Shown here piece after piece: positions 8,656-16,001 of a stretch of DNA of 64,000 bases. The translations under genes and the position numbers were made by a program. The first letter of the stretch is position 1; each line of letters begins with the position of its first letter. Below the pieces are notes generated by a model. The model was not told the DNA's origin. It did not search any database and saw nothing but the letters and a program-made list of their open reading frames with translations. Source of the stretch: Kluyvera intermedia (GTDB lineage: Bacteria > Pseudomonadota > Gammaproteobacteria > Enterobacterales > Enterobacteriaceae); contig NZ_JAKCNS010000048.1 in the NCBI RefSeq assembly GCF_021440345.1, forward strand, positions 1-64,000, in the 5' to 3' direction.

Positions 8656-9528
8656 ATGTGTAGCACCTGTGGTTGTGCCGAAGGCAACCTCTATATAGAG
8701 GGCGATGAACGTAACCCGCATTCCCTGTTCCGCAGCGCCCCCTTCGCACCGGCAGGCCGTCCGGCCCTGTCGATTACCGGCGTTCGAACCCAGGAATTCC
8801 AGCCGCAGGCGGCCGATAATGGCGACCTGCACTACGGTCACGGTGAAGCCGGGACCCACGCGCCGGGCATGAGCCAGCGGCGGATGCTGGAAGTGGAAAT
8901 CGACGTGCTGGATAAAAACAACCAGATTGCCGCCCGTAACCGCGCGCGCTTTGCCGCTCGCGAACAGCTGGTGCTAAACCTGGTTTCCAGCCCGGGTTCC
9001 GGTAAAACCACCCTGCTCACCGAAACCCTGATGCGCCTGAAGGACAGCGTGTCCTGTGCGGTCATCGAAGGCGACCAGCAGACGGTCAACGATGCCGCGC
9101 GTATTCGCGCCACCGGCACGCCGGCCATTCAGGTCAACACCGGTAAAGGCTGTCACCTCGATGCGCAGATGATTGCCGATGCCGCGCCGCGTCTGCCGAT
9201 GGAAAGCAACGGTATTCTGTTTATCGAAAACGTCGGCAACCTGGTATGCCCAGCCAGCTTTGACCTTGGCGAACGCCATAAAGTGGCGGTGCTGTCGGTC
9301 ACCGAAGGCGAAGACAAGCCGCTGAAATATCCGCATATGTTTGCCGCTGCCTCGGTGATGCTGCTGAACAAAGTCGATCTACTGCCGTACCTGAACTTCG
9401 ACGTCGAGCAGTGCATCGCCTGCGCCCGTGAAGTCAATCCGAATATTGAAATCATCCTTATCTCCGCCACCAGCGGCGAAGGGATGGATACATGGTTAAC
9501 CTGGCTGGAGACGCAGCGATGTGCATAG
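8656..9528 (+). CDS. hypB: HypB, hydrogenase nickel incorporation GTPase
   Basis: GTP-dependent nickel insertion protein, 290 residues as in E. coli. The N-terminus begins [10 protein letters not shown], the high-affinity CxxCGC nickel site of the E. coli type. After a His-containing linker comes the SIMIBI GTPase domain with P-loop [10 protein letters not shown] near residue 115, followed by the metal-binding [19 protein letters not shown] segment and NKVDLLPY, the G4-type base-recognition motif. Its 3' end overlaps hypC by 10 bases. Confidence 0.97.
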   Translation: MCSTCGCAEGNLYIEGDERNPHSLFRSAPFAPAGRPALSITGVRTQEFQPQAADNGDLHYGHGEAGTHAPGMSQRRMLEVEIDVLDKNNQIAARNRARFAAREQLVLNLVSSPGSGKTTLLTETLMRLKDSVSCAVIEGDQQTVNDAARIRATGTPAIQVNTGKGCHLDAQMIADAAPRLPMESNGILFIENVGNLVCPASFDLGERHKVAVLSVTEGEDKPLKYPHMFAAASVMLLNKVDLLPYLNFDVEQCIACAREVNPNIEIILISATSGEGMDTWLTWLETQRCA

Positions 9529-9791
9529 GCATTCCCGGACAAATCTCCGCCATTGACGGCGTACAGGCAAAAGTCGACGTTTGCGGGATTAAGCGCGACG
9601 TCGATCTGACGCTGGTCGGCGCGGTGGACGAAAACGGCCAATCGCGCATTGGCCAATGGGTGCTGGTACACGTGGGTTTTGCCATGAGCATCATTAACGA
9701 AGAAGAGGCGCGCGACACCCTGGCGGCGCTGGAAAATATGTTTGAAGTCGAGCCGGACGTCGGCGCGCTGTTGTTCGGTGAGGAACGGTAA
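9519..9791 (+). CDS. hypC: HypC, hydrogenase maturation chaperone
   Basis: Small chaperone (90 residues) that forms a complex with HypD to build the Fe(CN)2CO group and then with pre-HycE. The start at 9519 gives the diagnostic N-terminus MCIGIPGQI, whose Cys2 becomes the N-terminal functional residue; an upstream in-frame extension would bury this cysteine and is rejected. It overlaps hypB by 10 bases and hypD by one, which indicates translational coupling. Confidence 0.96.
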   Translation: MCIGIPGQISAIDGVQAKVDVCGIKRDVDLTLVGAVDENGQSRIGQWVLVHVGFAMSIINEEEARDTLAALENMFEVEPDVGALLFGEER

Positions 9792-10912
9792 TGCGTTTTG
9801 TTGATGAGTACCGTGCACCGGAACAGGTGATGCAGCTTATCGCGCACCTGAAATCCCGCGCGCAGCAGCTGTCCTATACCGCCGAGCGCCCGCTGCGCAT
9901 TATGGAAGTGTGCGGCGGTCATACCCACGCGATTTTCAAATTCGGCCTCGACCAGCTGCTGCCGGAAAATATCGAGTTTATCCACGGCCCTGGCTGCCCG
10001 GTGTGCGTGCTGCCGATGGGGCGTATCGATACCTGTATTGAAATCGCCAGCCATCCCGAGGTGATTTTCTGCACCTTTGGCGACGCCATGCGCGTCCCGG
10101 GGAAAAACGGTTCGCTGATGCAGGCCAAAGCGCGCGGTGCGGATATTCGTATCGTCTATTCGCCGATGGATGCGCTAAAACTGGCGCAGCAAAACCCGGA
10201 TCGCAAAGTGGTGTTCTTCGGTTTAGGCTTCGAAACCACCATGCCGACCACCGCCATCACGCTGCAACAGGCAAAAGCGCACAACGTCAGCAACTTCTTC
10301 TTTTTCTGCCAGCACATTACGCTCATCCCAACGCTGCGTAGCCTGCTCGATCAGCCGGATAACGGCATCGACGCGTTTCTCGCGCCGGGGCACGTCAGCA
10401 TGGTTATCGGTACCCACGCCTACGGATTTATTGCCAGCGACTATCATCGTCCGCTGGTGGTGGCAGGCTTTGAGCCTGTCGATCTGCTGCAAGGGGTGAA
10501 CATGCTGGTGGAGCAAAAAATTGCCGACCACAGCTGTGTTGAAAACCAATACCGCCGCGTGGTGCCGGACGATGGCAACCTGCTGGCGCAGCGGGCGATT
10601 GCCGAGGTCTTTGCGGTCAAAGGCGACAGTGAATGGCGCGGCCTGGGGTTAATTAATGATTCCGGCGTACAGCTGACGCCAGCCTATCAATCCTTTGATG
10701 CCGAAGCGCATTTTAAACCGCAGCCGCAGCGCGTGTGCGATGACCCGCGCGCCCGCTGCGGTGACGTGCTCACCGGGCGCTGTAAACCGCATCAGTGCCC
10801 GCTGTTTGGCGCGACCTGCAATCCGCAAAGCGCATTCGGCGCGCTGATGGTCTCCTCTGAAGGAGCCTGCGCCGCCTGGTATCAATATCGCAGTCAGGAG
10901 GCAGAAGTATGA
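9791..10912 (+). CDS. hypD: HypD, Fe-S scaffold for the hydrogenase Fe(CN)2CO cofactor
   Basis: Iron-sulfur protein on which the cyanide and carbonyl ligands of the [NiFe] site are assembled, with HypC and HypE. The 373 residues contain the conserved motifs EVCGGHTHAIFKFG (near 39-52), GPGCPVCVLP (near 65-74), GLGFETTMPTTA, and a C-terminal cysteine group (CDDPRARCGDVLTGRCKPHQCPLFGATC) that binds the [4Fe-4S] cluster. It overlaps hypE by 4 bases. Length equals that of E. coli HypD. Confidence 0.97.
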   Translation: MRFVDEYRAPEQVMQLIAHLKSRAQQLSYTAERPLRIMEVCGGHTHAIFKFGLDQLLPENIEFIHGPGCPVCVLPMGRIDTCIEIASHPEVIFCTFGDAMRVPGKNGSLMQAKARGADIRIVYSPMDALKLAQQNPDRKVVFFGLGFETTMPTTAITLQQAKAHNVSNFFFFCQHITLIPTLRSLLDQPDNGIDAFLAPGHVSMVIGTHAYGFIASDYHRPLVVAGFEPVDLLQGVNMLVEQKIADHSCVENQYRRVVPDDGNLLAQRAIAEVFAVKGDSEWRGLGLINDSGVQLTPAYQSFDAEAHFKPQPQRVCDDPRARCGDVLTGRCKPHQCPLFGATCNPQSAFGALMVSSEGACAAWYQYRSQEAEV

Positions 10913-11919
10913 ACAGCATTCAGTTAGCCCACGGCAGCGGCGGCCTGGCCATGCAGCAGTTGATCGACAGCCTGTTTATGAAGGCCTTCAATAACCCATG
11001 GCTGGCAGAGCAGGAAGATCAGGCGCGAATTTCGCTGGCCACGCTTACCGCCCACGGTGACCGACTGGCGTTCTCCACCGACAGCTACGTTATCGACCCG
11101 CTGTTCTTCCCCGGCGGCAACATCGGCAAGCTGGCCGTGTGCGGCACCGCCAACGATGTCGCGGTCAGCGGCGCCGTTCCGCGCTACCTCTCCTGCGGTT
11201 TTATTATTGAAGAAGGGCTGGAGATGGCGACGCTCGAAGCGGTGGTCAACAGCATGGCGGCTACCGCTAAAGCTGCCGATATTGCTATCGTCACCGGCGA
11301 CACCAAAGTAGTGGGCCGCGGCGCGGCGGACAAGCTGTTCATCAACACCGCCGGAATGGGCTCAATTCCGTCAGACATTCACTGGGGCGCGGCAACCTTA
11401 ACCCCCGGCGATGTGCTGATTGCCAGCGGTACGCTCGGCGACCACGGGGCCACCATCCTCAACCTGCGCGAACATTTGGGGCTCGACGGCGAGCTGCAAA
11501 GCGACTGCGCGGTGTTAACGCCGCTGATTCAGAGCCTGCGCCCGATTGCTGGCGTCAAAGCGCTGCGCGACGCCACCCGCGGCGGCGTTAACGCCGTAGC
11601 TCACGAGTTTGCCGCCACCAGCGGGTACGGGGTTGAAATCCACGAACAGAATTTACCGCTTAAGGATTCTGTGCGCGGCGTGTGCGAATTATTAGGACTG
11701 GACGCGCTTAACTTCGCTAATGAAGGTAAACTGGTCATCGGCGTTAGCCGGGAAGCGGCCGATGAAGCCCTGGCAACACTGCGCGCCCATCCTTTGGGCT
11801 GTGATGCCGCTATCATTGGCGAAGTCACTGAACGTCGTGGAGTACGCGTTGCCGGGCTGTACGGCGTGAAACGGACATTAGACCTCCCTCATGCGGAGCC
11901 GCTTCCCCGAATTTGTTAA
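10909..11919 (+). CDS. hypE: HypE, carbamoyl dehydratase for hydrogenase cyanide ligands
   Basis: PurM/AIR-synthase-like ATPase that converts a C-terminal thiocarbamate (made with HypF, gene not in the window) to the thiocyanate donating CN- to HypC-HypD. The 336-residue protein starts MNSIQLAHGSGG, has the ATP-binding FSTDSYVIDPLFFPGGNIG segment and VTGDTKVVGRGAAD, and ends in PRIC. The terminal Cys is the carbamoylated residue, so the protein is intact to its last amino acid. A hairpin terminator follows directly. Confidence 0.97.
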   Translation: MNSIQLAHGSGGLAMQQLIDSLFMKAFNNPWLAEQEDQARISLATLTAHGDRLAFSTDSYVIDPLFFPGGNIGKLAVCGTANDVAVSGAVPRYLSCGFIIEEGLEMATLEAVVNSMAATAKAADIAIVTGDTKVVGRGAADKLFINTAGMGSIPSDIHWGAATLTPGDVLIASGTLGDHGATILNLREHLGLDGELQSDCAVLTPLIQSLRPIAGVKALRDATRGGVNAVAHEFAATSGYGVEIHEQNLPLKDSVRGVCELLGLDALNFANEGKLVIGVSREAADEALATLRAHPLGCDAAIIGEVTERRGVRVAGLYGVKRTLDLPHAEPLPRIC

Positions 11920-11943
11920 CAGACCTCTCAAGGTCTGAATTTT
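11920..11943 (+). terminator. Intrinsic terminator after hypE
   Basis: CAGACCT-CTCA-AGGTCTG forms a perfect 7-bp stem with a 4-base loop and is followed by AATTTTATTATTATTATT. It lies immediately after the hypE stop codon. Some readthrough into fhlA may occur, since in E. coli fhlA is partly transcribed with hyp. Confidence 0.75.
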
Positions 11944-12086
11944 ATTATTATTATTAAACCTTATGGATTTCGCGCAGCAGGAATCCGCCGCTCAGCGAAA
12001 CCCGGAGCAGCCAATCCTTGCCGCGCGAAATACGGCGGGTTTTATTATTTCTTGCGCCCCATGTGGCGCATTTATAGGCAAGCAAC

Positions 12087-14168
12087 ATGTCGTATACACC
12101 GATGGGCGATCTCGGGCAGCAGGGGCTGTTCGATATTACCCGGACGCTTCTCCAACAACCCGATCTCGCCGCGCTCAGCGAAACGCTGGCACAGTTGGCG
12201 AAACAATCTGCGCTAGCGGACAGCGCGGCCATCATTCTGCTACAGCCGGGCAACCAGCGGGCGGGCTATTATGCGACGCGTGACGCCGGCATTACGCTGG
12301 CCTACGAAGACGATAATCTGTTGGCTAACGGCCCCGTCAGACGTTTACTGTCGCGTCTCGATGCGCTGCACTGTAGCTACAGCGAATTCAGCGAAGCCTG
12401 GCCGCAGCTGGCCAAAAGCGAGCTTTATTCCCCATTCGGCCACTATTGCCTGCTGCCGCTGGCGGCCGAAGGGCGCATTTTTGGCGGCTGCGAATTTATC
12501 CGCCAAAACGACCAGCCGTGGACGGAAAAAGAGTACCAGCGCCTGCACACCTTTACGCAAATCATCGCCGTCGTCACCGAGCAGATTCAAAGCCGGGTGA
12601 CCAATAACGTCGATTACGATCTGCTGTGTCACGAGCGCGATAACTTCCGCATTCTGGTGGCTATCACCAACGCCGTGCTGTCACGTCTGGATATGGACGA
12701 GCTGGTAAGCGCGGTGGCCAAAGAGATCCACTACTACTTCAATATCGACGCCATCAGCGTGGTGCTGCAAAGCAACCGCAAAGGCAAGCTGAACATCTAT
12801 TCGACGCACTATATCGACGTCAACGATCCGGTCCACGATCAGAGCGAAGTCAATGAGTCAGGCACCCTGACCGAGCGGGTGTTCAAGAGCCAGGAAATGC
12901 TGATGCTCAATCTCAACGAACAGGACAAGCTCGCCCCGTACGAGCGTCATTTGTTTGAGATGTGGGACGATAAAATCCAGACGCTGTGCCTGCTGCCGCT
13001 GATGTCCGGCGACAAGATGCTCGGCGTATTGAAGCTTGCCCAGTGCGATGAAAAAGTCTTTTGCGCCGCTAACCTCAAGCTGCTCAAGCAGATTGCGGAA
13101 CGCGTGTCGATTGCCGTCGATAACGCCCTCGCCTATCAGGAAATTCATCGCCTGAAGGAACGTCTGGTGGACGAAAACCTGGCGCTGACCGAACAGTTGA
13201 ACAACGTGGACGGCGAGTTTGGTGAAATCATCGGCCGCAGCGAGGCGATGTTCAACGTCCTCAAGCAGGTTGAGATGGTGGCCCCCAGCGACAGCACGGT
13301 GCTGATCCTCGGTGAAACCGGCACCGGGAAAGAGTTAATTGCCCGCGCTATCCACAATCTGAGCGGACGTAACGGCCGCCGAATGGTGAAAATGAACTGC
13401 GCCGCCATGCCGGCCGGCCTGCTGGAGAGCGATCTGTTCGGTCACGAACGCGGCGCGTTCACCGGCGCCAGCACCCAGCGCATTGGCCGCTTTGAGCTGG
13501 CGGATAAAAGCTCGATGTTCCTCGATGAAGTCGGCGATATGCCGCTTGAGTTGCAGCCAAAATTGCTGCGCGTCTTACAAGAGCAAGAGTTTGAACGGCT
13601 GGGCAGCAACAAGCTGATCCAGACCGACGTTCGTCTGATCGCCGCCACCAACCGCGATCTCAAACAGATGGTATTGGATCGCGAATTTCGTAGCGATCTC
13701 TACTACCGCCTGAACGTTTTCCCGATCCACCTGCCACCGCTGCGCGAACGTCCGGAAGATATCCCGCTGCTGGTGAAAGCGTTCACCTTCAAAATTGCCC
13801 GCCGTCTGGGGCGCAATATCGACAGCATTCCGGCCGAAACCCTGCGTACGCTCTGCCAGATGGAATGGCCGGGTAACGTCCGTGAGCTGGAAAACGTCAT
13901 TGAGCGGGCAGTGCTGCTGACCCGCGGCAGCGTCTTGCAGCTGTCGATGCCTGAACTGGCGTTTGCCAGTGAAGAGCCAGAAGCTGCGCCGGTCGCCGAG
14001 GCGGCAAAAGAAGGTGAGGACGAATATCAGCTGATCGTTCGCGTACTGAAAGAGACCAACGGCGTTGTCGCTGGTGCCAAAGGCGCGGCGCAGCGGCTGG
14101 GGCTCAAGCGCACAACATTGCTCTCCCGAATGAAACGCCTGGGCATTGATAAAGATGCACTAATGTAA
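12087..14168 (+). CDS. fhlA: FhlA, formate-sensing sigma-54 activator
   Basis: Enhancer-binding protein that senses formate and activates hyc, hyp and the formate dehydrogenase H gene with sigma-54 RNA polymerase. The 693 residues contain an N-terminal regulatory half with two GAF-like regions, a central AAA+ domain (Walker A GETGTGKE near 410, GAFTGA near 455 for sigma-54 contact, DEVGDMPLE) and a C-terminal Fis-type helix-turn-helix (AAQRLGLKRTTLLSRMKRLGI). The N-terminal third is more divergent from E. coli than the AAA+ part. The start MSYTPMGDLGQ matches E. coli. Confidence 0.97.
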   Translation: MSYTPMGDLGQQGLFDITRTLLQQPDLAALSETLAQLAKQSALADSAAIILLQPGNQRAGYYATRDAGITLAYEDDNLLANGPVRRLLSRLDALHCSYSEFSEAWPQLAKSELYSPFGHYCLLPLAAEGRIFGGCEFIRQNDQPWTEKEYQRLHTFTQIIAVVTEQIQSRVTNNVDYDLLCHERDNFRILVAITNAVLSRLDMDELVSAVAKEIHYYFNIDAISVVLQSNRKGKLNIYSTHYIDVNDPVHDQSEVNESGTLTERVFKSQEMLMLNLNEQDKLAPYERHLFEMWDDKIQTLCLLPLMSGDKMLGVLKLAQCDEKVFCAANLKLLKQIAERVSIAVDNALAYQEIHRLKERLVDENLALTEQLNNVDGEFGEIIGRSEAMFNVLKQVEMVAPSDSTVLILGETGTGKELIARAIHNLSGRNGRRMVKMNCAAMPAGLLESDLFGHERGAFTGASTQRIGRFELADKSSMFLDEVGDMPLELQPKLLRVLQEQEFERLGSNKLIQTDVRLIAATNRDLKQMVLDREFRSDLYYRLNVFPIHLPPLRERPEDIPLLVKAFTFKIARRLGRNIDSIPAETLRTLCQMEWPGNVRELENVIERAVLLTRGSVLQLSMPELAFASEEPEAAPVAEAAKEGEDEYQLIVRVLKETNGVVAGAKGAAQRLGLKRTTLLSRMKRLGIDKDALM

Positions 14169-14224
14169 TGGCTGTGGCTATACTGACCGCTGATTCGATA
14201 AACAGTGAATGGAGGCAGTATCGT

Positions 14225-14653
14225 ATGGCAGTTTCAGCACGTAACCAACTCACCGGGATCATTAGCGCAGTCGCCACCGGCGCGGTCAACGACGAAGTCG
14301 AACTGACCCTGCCGGGTGGGGCAAAACTGGTCGCTATCGTCACTCACAGCAGTAAAGAAGCGCTGGGTCTGGCCAATGGTAAGGAAGCCATTGCCCTGAT
14401 TAAAGCGCCGTGGGTGACCCTGGCGACCGAAGACTGTGGCCTGAAGTTCTCCGCCCGCAACCAGTTTGCTGGCCAGGTCACCCAGGTGACTGAAGGCGCG
14501 GTCAATGCAACGGTACACATCAAAGCCGATGCCGGTTTTGATATCGTGGCGGTGATCACCAACGAAAGTCAGCACGAGATGAAGCTGGCTGCCGGCAGCC
14601 GCGCCATTGCCTTAATCAAAGCTTCGGCCATTCTGCTGGCGACCCGCGCGTAA
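14225..14653 (+). CDS. Two-TOBE molybdate/tungstate-binding protein (molbindin type)
   Basis: A 142-residue cytoplasmic protein made of two tandem TOBE (Mop) domains: SARNQLTGIISAV...ALIKAPWVTLAT (about 3-70) and SARNQFAGQVTQV...ALIKASAILLAT (about 74-140). The repeats share the start SARNQ-x-G and the end AxALIKA. Such proteins oligomerise and store or buffer molybdate. GGAGG 9 bases upstream supports ATG 14225 over longer frames. Position right after fhlA suggests a link to molybdenum supply for formate dehydrogenase H. It resembles ModG/MopI proteins; the exact name is uncertain. Confidence 0.85.
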   Translation: MAVSARNQLTGIISAVATGAVNDEVELTLPGGAKLVAIVTHSSKEALGLANGKEAIALIKAPWVTLATEDCGLKFSARNQFAGQVTQVTEGAVNATVHIKADAGFDIVAVITNESQHEMKLAAGSRAIALIKASAILLATRA

Positions 14654-14700
14654 TCTGCTCTCCGCCGGAGAAGGCATTTTCGCCGCCTCCGGCACGGTGT

Positions 14701-14720
14701 AGCGCCAGCTTAATGGCGCT
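14701..14720 (+). terminator. Hairpin after the TOBE gene
   Basis: AGCGCCA-GCTTAA-TGGCGCT gives a 7-bp stem followed by GCGCCTATTTCT, a weak U-tract. Another GC-rich inverted region (TCTCCGCCGGAGA, GCCGCCTCCGGC) lies just before it. Together they probably end the fhlA/TOBE transcript. Confidence 0.45.
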
Positions 14721-14860
14721 GCGCCTATTTCTCCCCTCAGCGTTATCTGCTCAGCCGCACAGCGTTTCGTTTCTCTATTTATGAAACACCGTTTTGTGAA
14801 TCATTTCGCGTTCTCCCCGTTTAATGAATGATAAATAAGCGTTTTCCCTGGGAGATGCTT

Positions 14861-15811
14861 ATGATTCGCTTACCGCTGGCCGCCACCATGGCGCTGCTCT
14901 TTTCCGCCCAGACGGCCTTCGCCGCCCTGCCCACATTCACATTCTGGCCCGGCGGCGAAGCGCCGGGCGCGAAAAACAGCCCGGTCAGCTTCTCGTTGGT
15001 AGAGCGCAGCAAAGACCCCACGCTGCCCGACCGTGCCGTCAGCGGCATTCGCGCACCGGAAATTACCGTTTACGCCCCTGAGCGCCCTAACGGCGTGGCG
15101 CTGCTGGTTACCCCTGGCGGGTCGTACCAGCGGGTAGTGCTCGATAAAGAGGGCAGCGATTTAGCCGCCCCGTTTAATGCCCAGGGCTATACCCTGTTTG
15201 TGATGACCTACCGGATGCCGGCCGATGGCCACGCTGAGGGCGCAAACGCCCCGCTGGCGGATGCCCAGCGAGCGATGCGTACGCTGCGCGCCCGCGCTGG
15301 GGAGTGGAACATCAATCCGCATCGGATTGGCGTGATGGGCTTTTCAGCGGGCGGACACGTGGCGGCAAGCCTTGAAACGCGCTACGACGAGCCGGTGTAT
15401 ACCCCGCTCGATGCCATCGACAAGCACAGCGCCCGGCCTGATTTCGTGGTGCTCGGTTATCCGGTCATTTCCATGGATAAAGCCATCGCCCATCCTGGCT
15501 CACGCAAGGCATTGATTGGCGACGCGCCGAACGCCGGGCAAATCAAACGCTACTCGCCGGAGCTGAACGTAAACGCGCAGACGCCGCCAACCTTCATCAT
15601 GCACGCGGTTGATGACCCGTCGGTGCCGGTGGATAACTCACTGGTGATGTTCAACGCCCTGCGAGCCCATAAGGTACCAACGGAGCTGCATCTGTTCGCC
15701 GAAGGCAAGCACGGTTTTGGTATTCGTGGGGCGAAAGGGTTGCCCGCCGCCGCGTGGCCGCAGCTGGCCATGCGCTGGATTGCCTCACTGCCATCGTCCC
15801 CTCAGGGCTAA
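14861..15811 (+). CDS. Exported alpha/beta-hydrolase, acetyl-xylan-esterase-like
   Basis: Secreted or periplasmic esterase-like protein of 316 residues. A Sec signal peptide (MIRLPLAATMALLFSAQTAFA, cleaved before ALP) is clear. The hydrolase core has the oxyanion-type TPGGSYQRV, nucleophile elbow GFSAGGH, acid in DDPSVP and the catalytic His in GKHGFG, all in the usual order. Start 14861 is favoured because GGGAG lies 7 bases upstream. Neighbouring genes do not tell the substrate; related proteins deacetylate plant polysaccharides or oligosaccharides. No operon partner is evident. Confidence 0.8.
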   Translation: MIRLPLAATMALLFSAQTAFAALPTFTFWPGGEAPGAKNSPVSFSLVERSKDPTLPDRAVSGIRAPEITVYAPERPNGVALLVTPGGSYQRVVLDKEGSDLAAPFNAQGYTLFVMTYRMPADGHAEGANAPLADAQRAMRTLRARAGEWNINPHRIGVMGFSAGGHVAASLETRYDEPVYTPLDAIDKHSARPDFVVLGYPVISMDKAIAHPGSRKALIGDAPNAGQIKRYSPELNVNAQTPPTFIMHAVDDPSVPVDNSLVMFNALRAHKVPTELHLFAEGKHGFGIRGAKGLPAAAWPQLAMRWIASLPSSPQG

Positions 15812-15825
15812 CGCGGCAATCCTAT

Positions 15826-15850
15826 CCCGGCCGAGCGCAGCGACGCCGGG
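15826..15850. terminator. Hairpin after the hydrolase gene
   Basis: CCCGGC at 15826-15831 pairs with GCCGGG at 15845-15850 around CGAGCGCAGCGAC, followed by TCTTTA. This may be a terminator or a short intergenic palindrome of the REP kind; the U-tract is weak. Confidence 0.45.
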
Positions 15851-15888
15851 TCTTTACCCAGACAAAACTTAGATCCCACTTTTCATTT

Positions 15889-15902
15889 TTGATCACAATA
15901 AT
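15889..15902 (+). promoter_or_regulatory. Possible FNR-type site upstream of pflD
   Basis: TTGATCACAATAAT has a perfect left FNR half-site (TTGAT), a 4-base spacer and a degenerate right half (ATAAT against ATCAA). It lies 100 bases before pflD. Control by oxygen would make sense because glycyl radical enzymes are destroyed by O2, but the site is imperfect and could also be read as half a CRP site. Confidence 0.35.
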
Positions 15903-16001
15903 CCAGTAAATCGCCCCATTCTCTTCTGTCTCCCGCCGCCGCATTTGCCTACCGTAGAAGCCATAGGAAACGTCAGGTTAATCTCCCGAGGAGCCAGCAC
16001 C

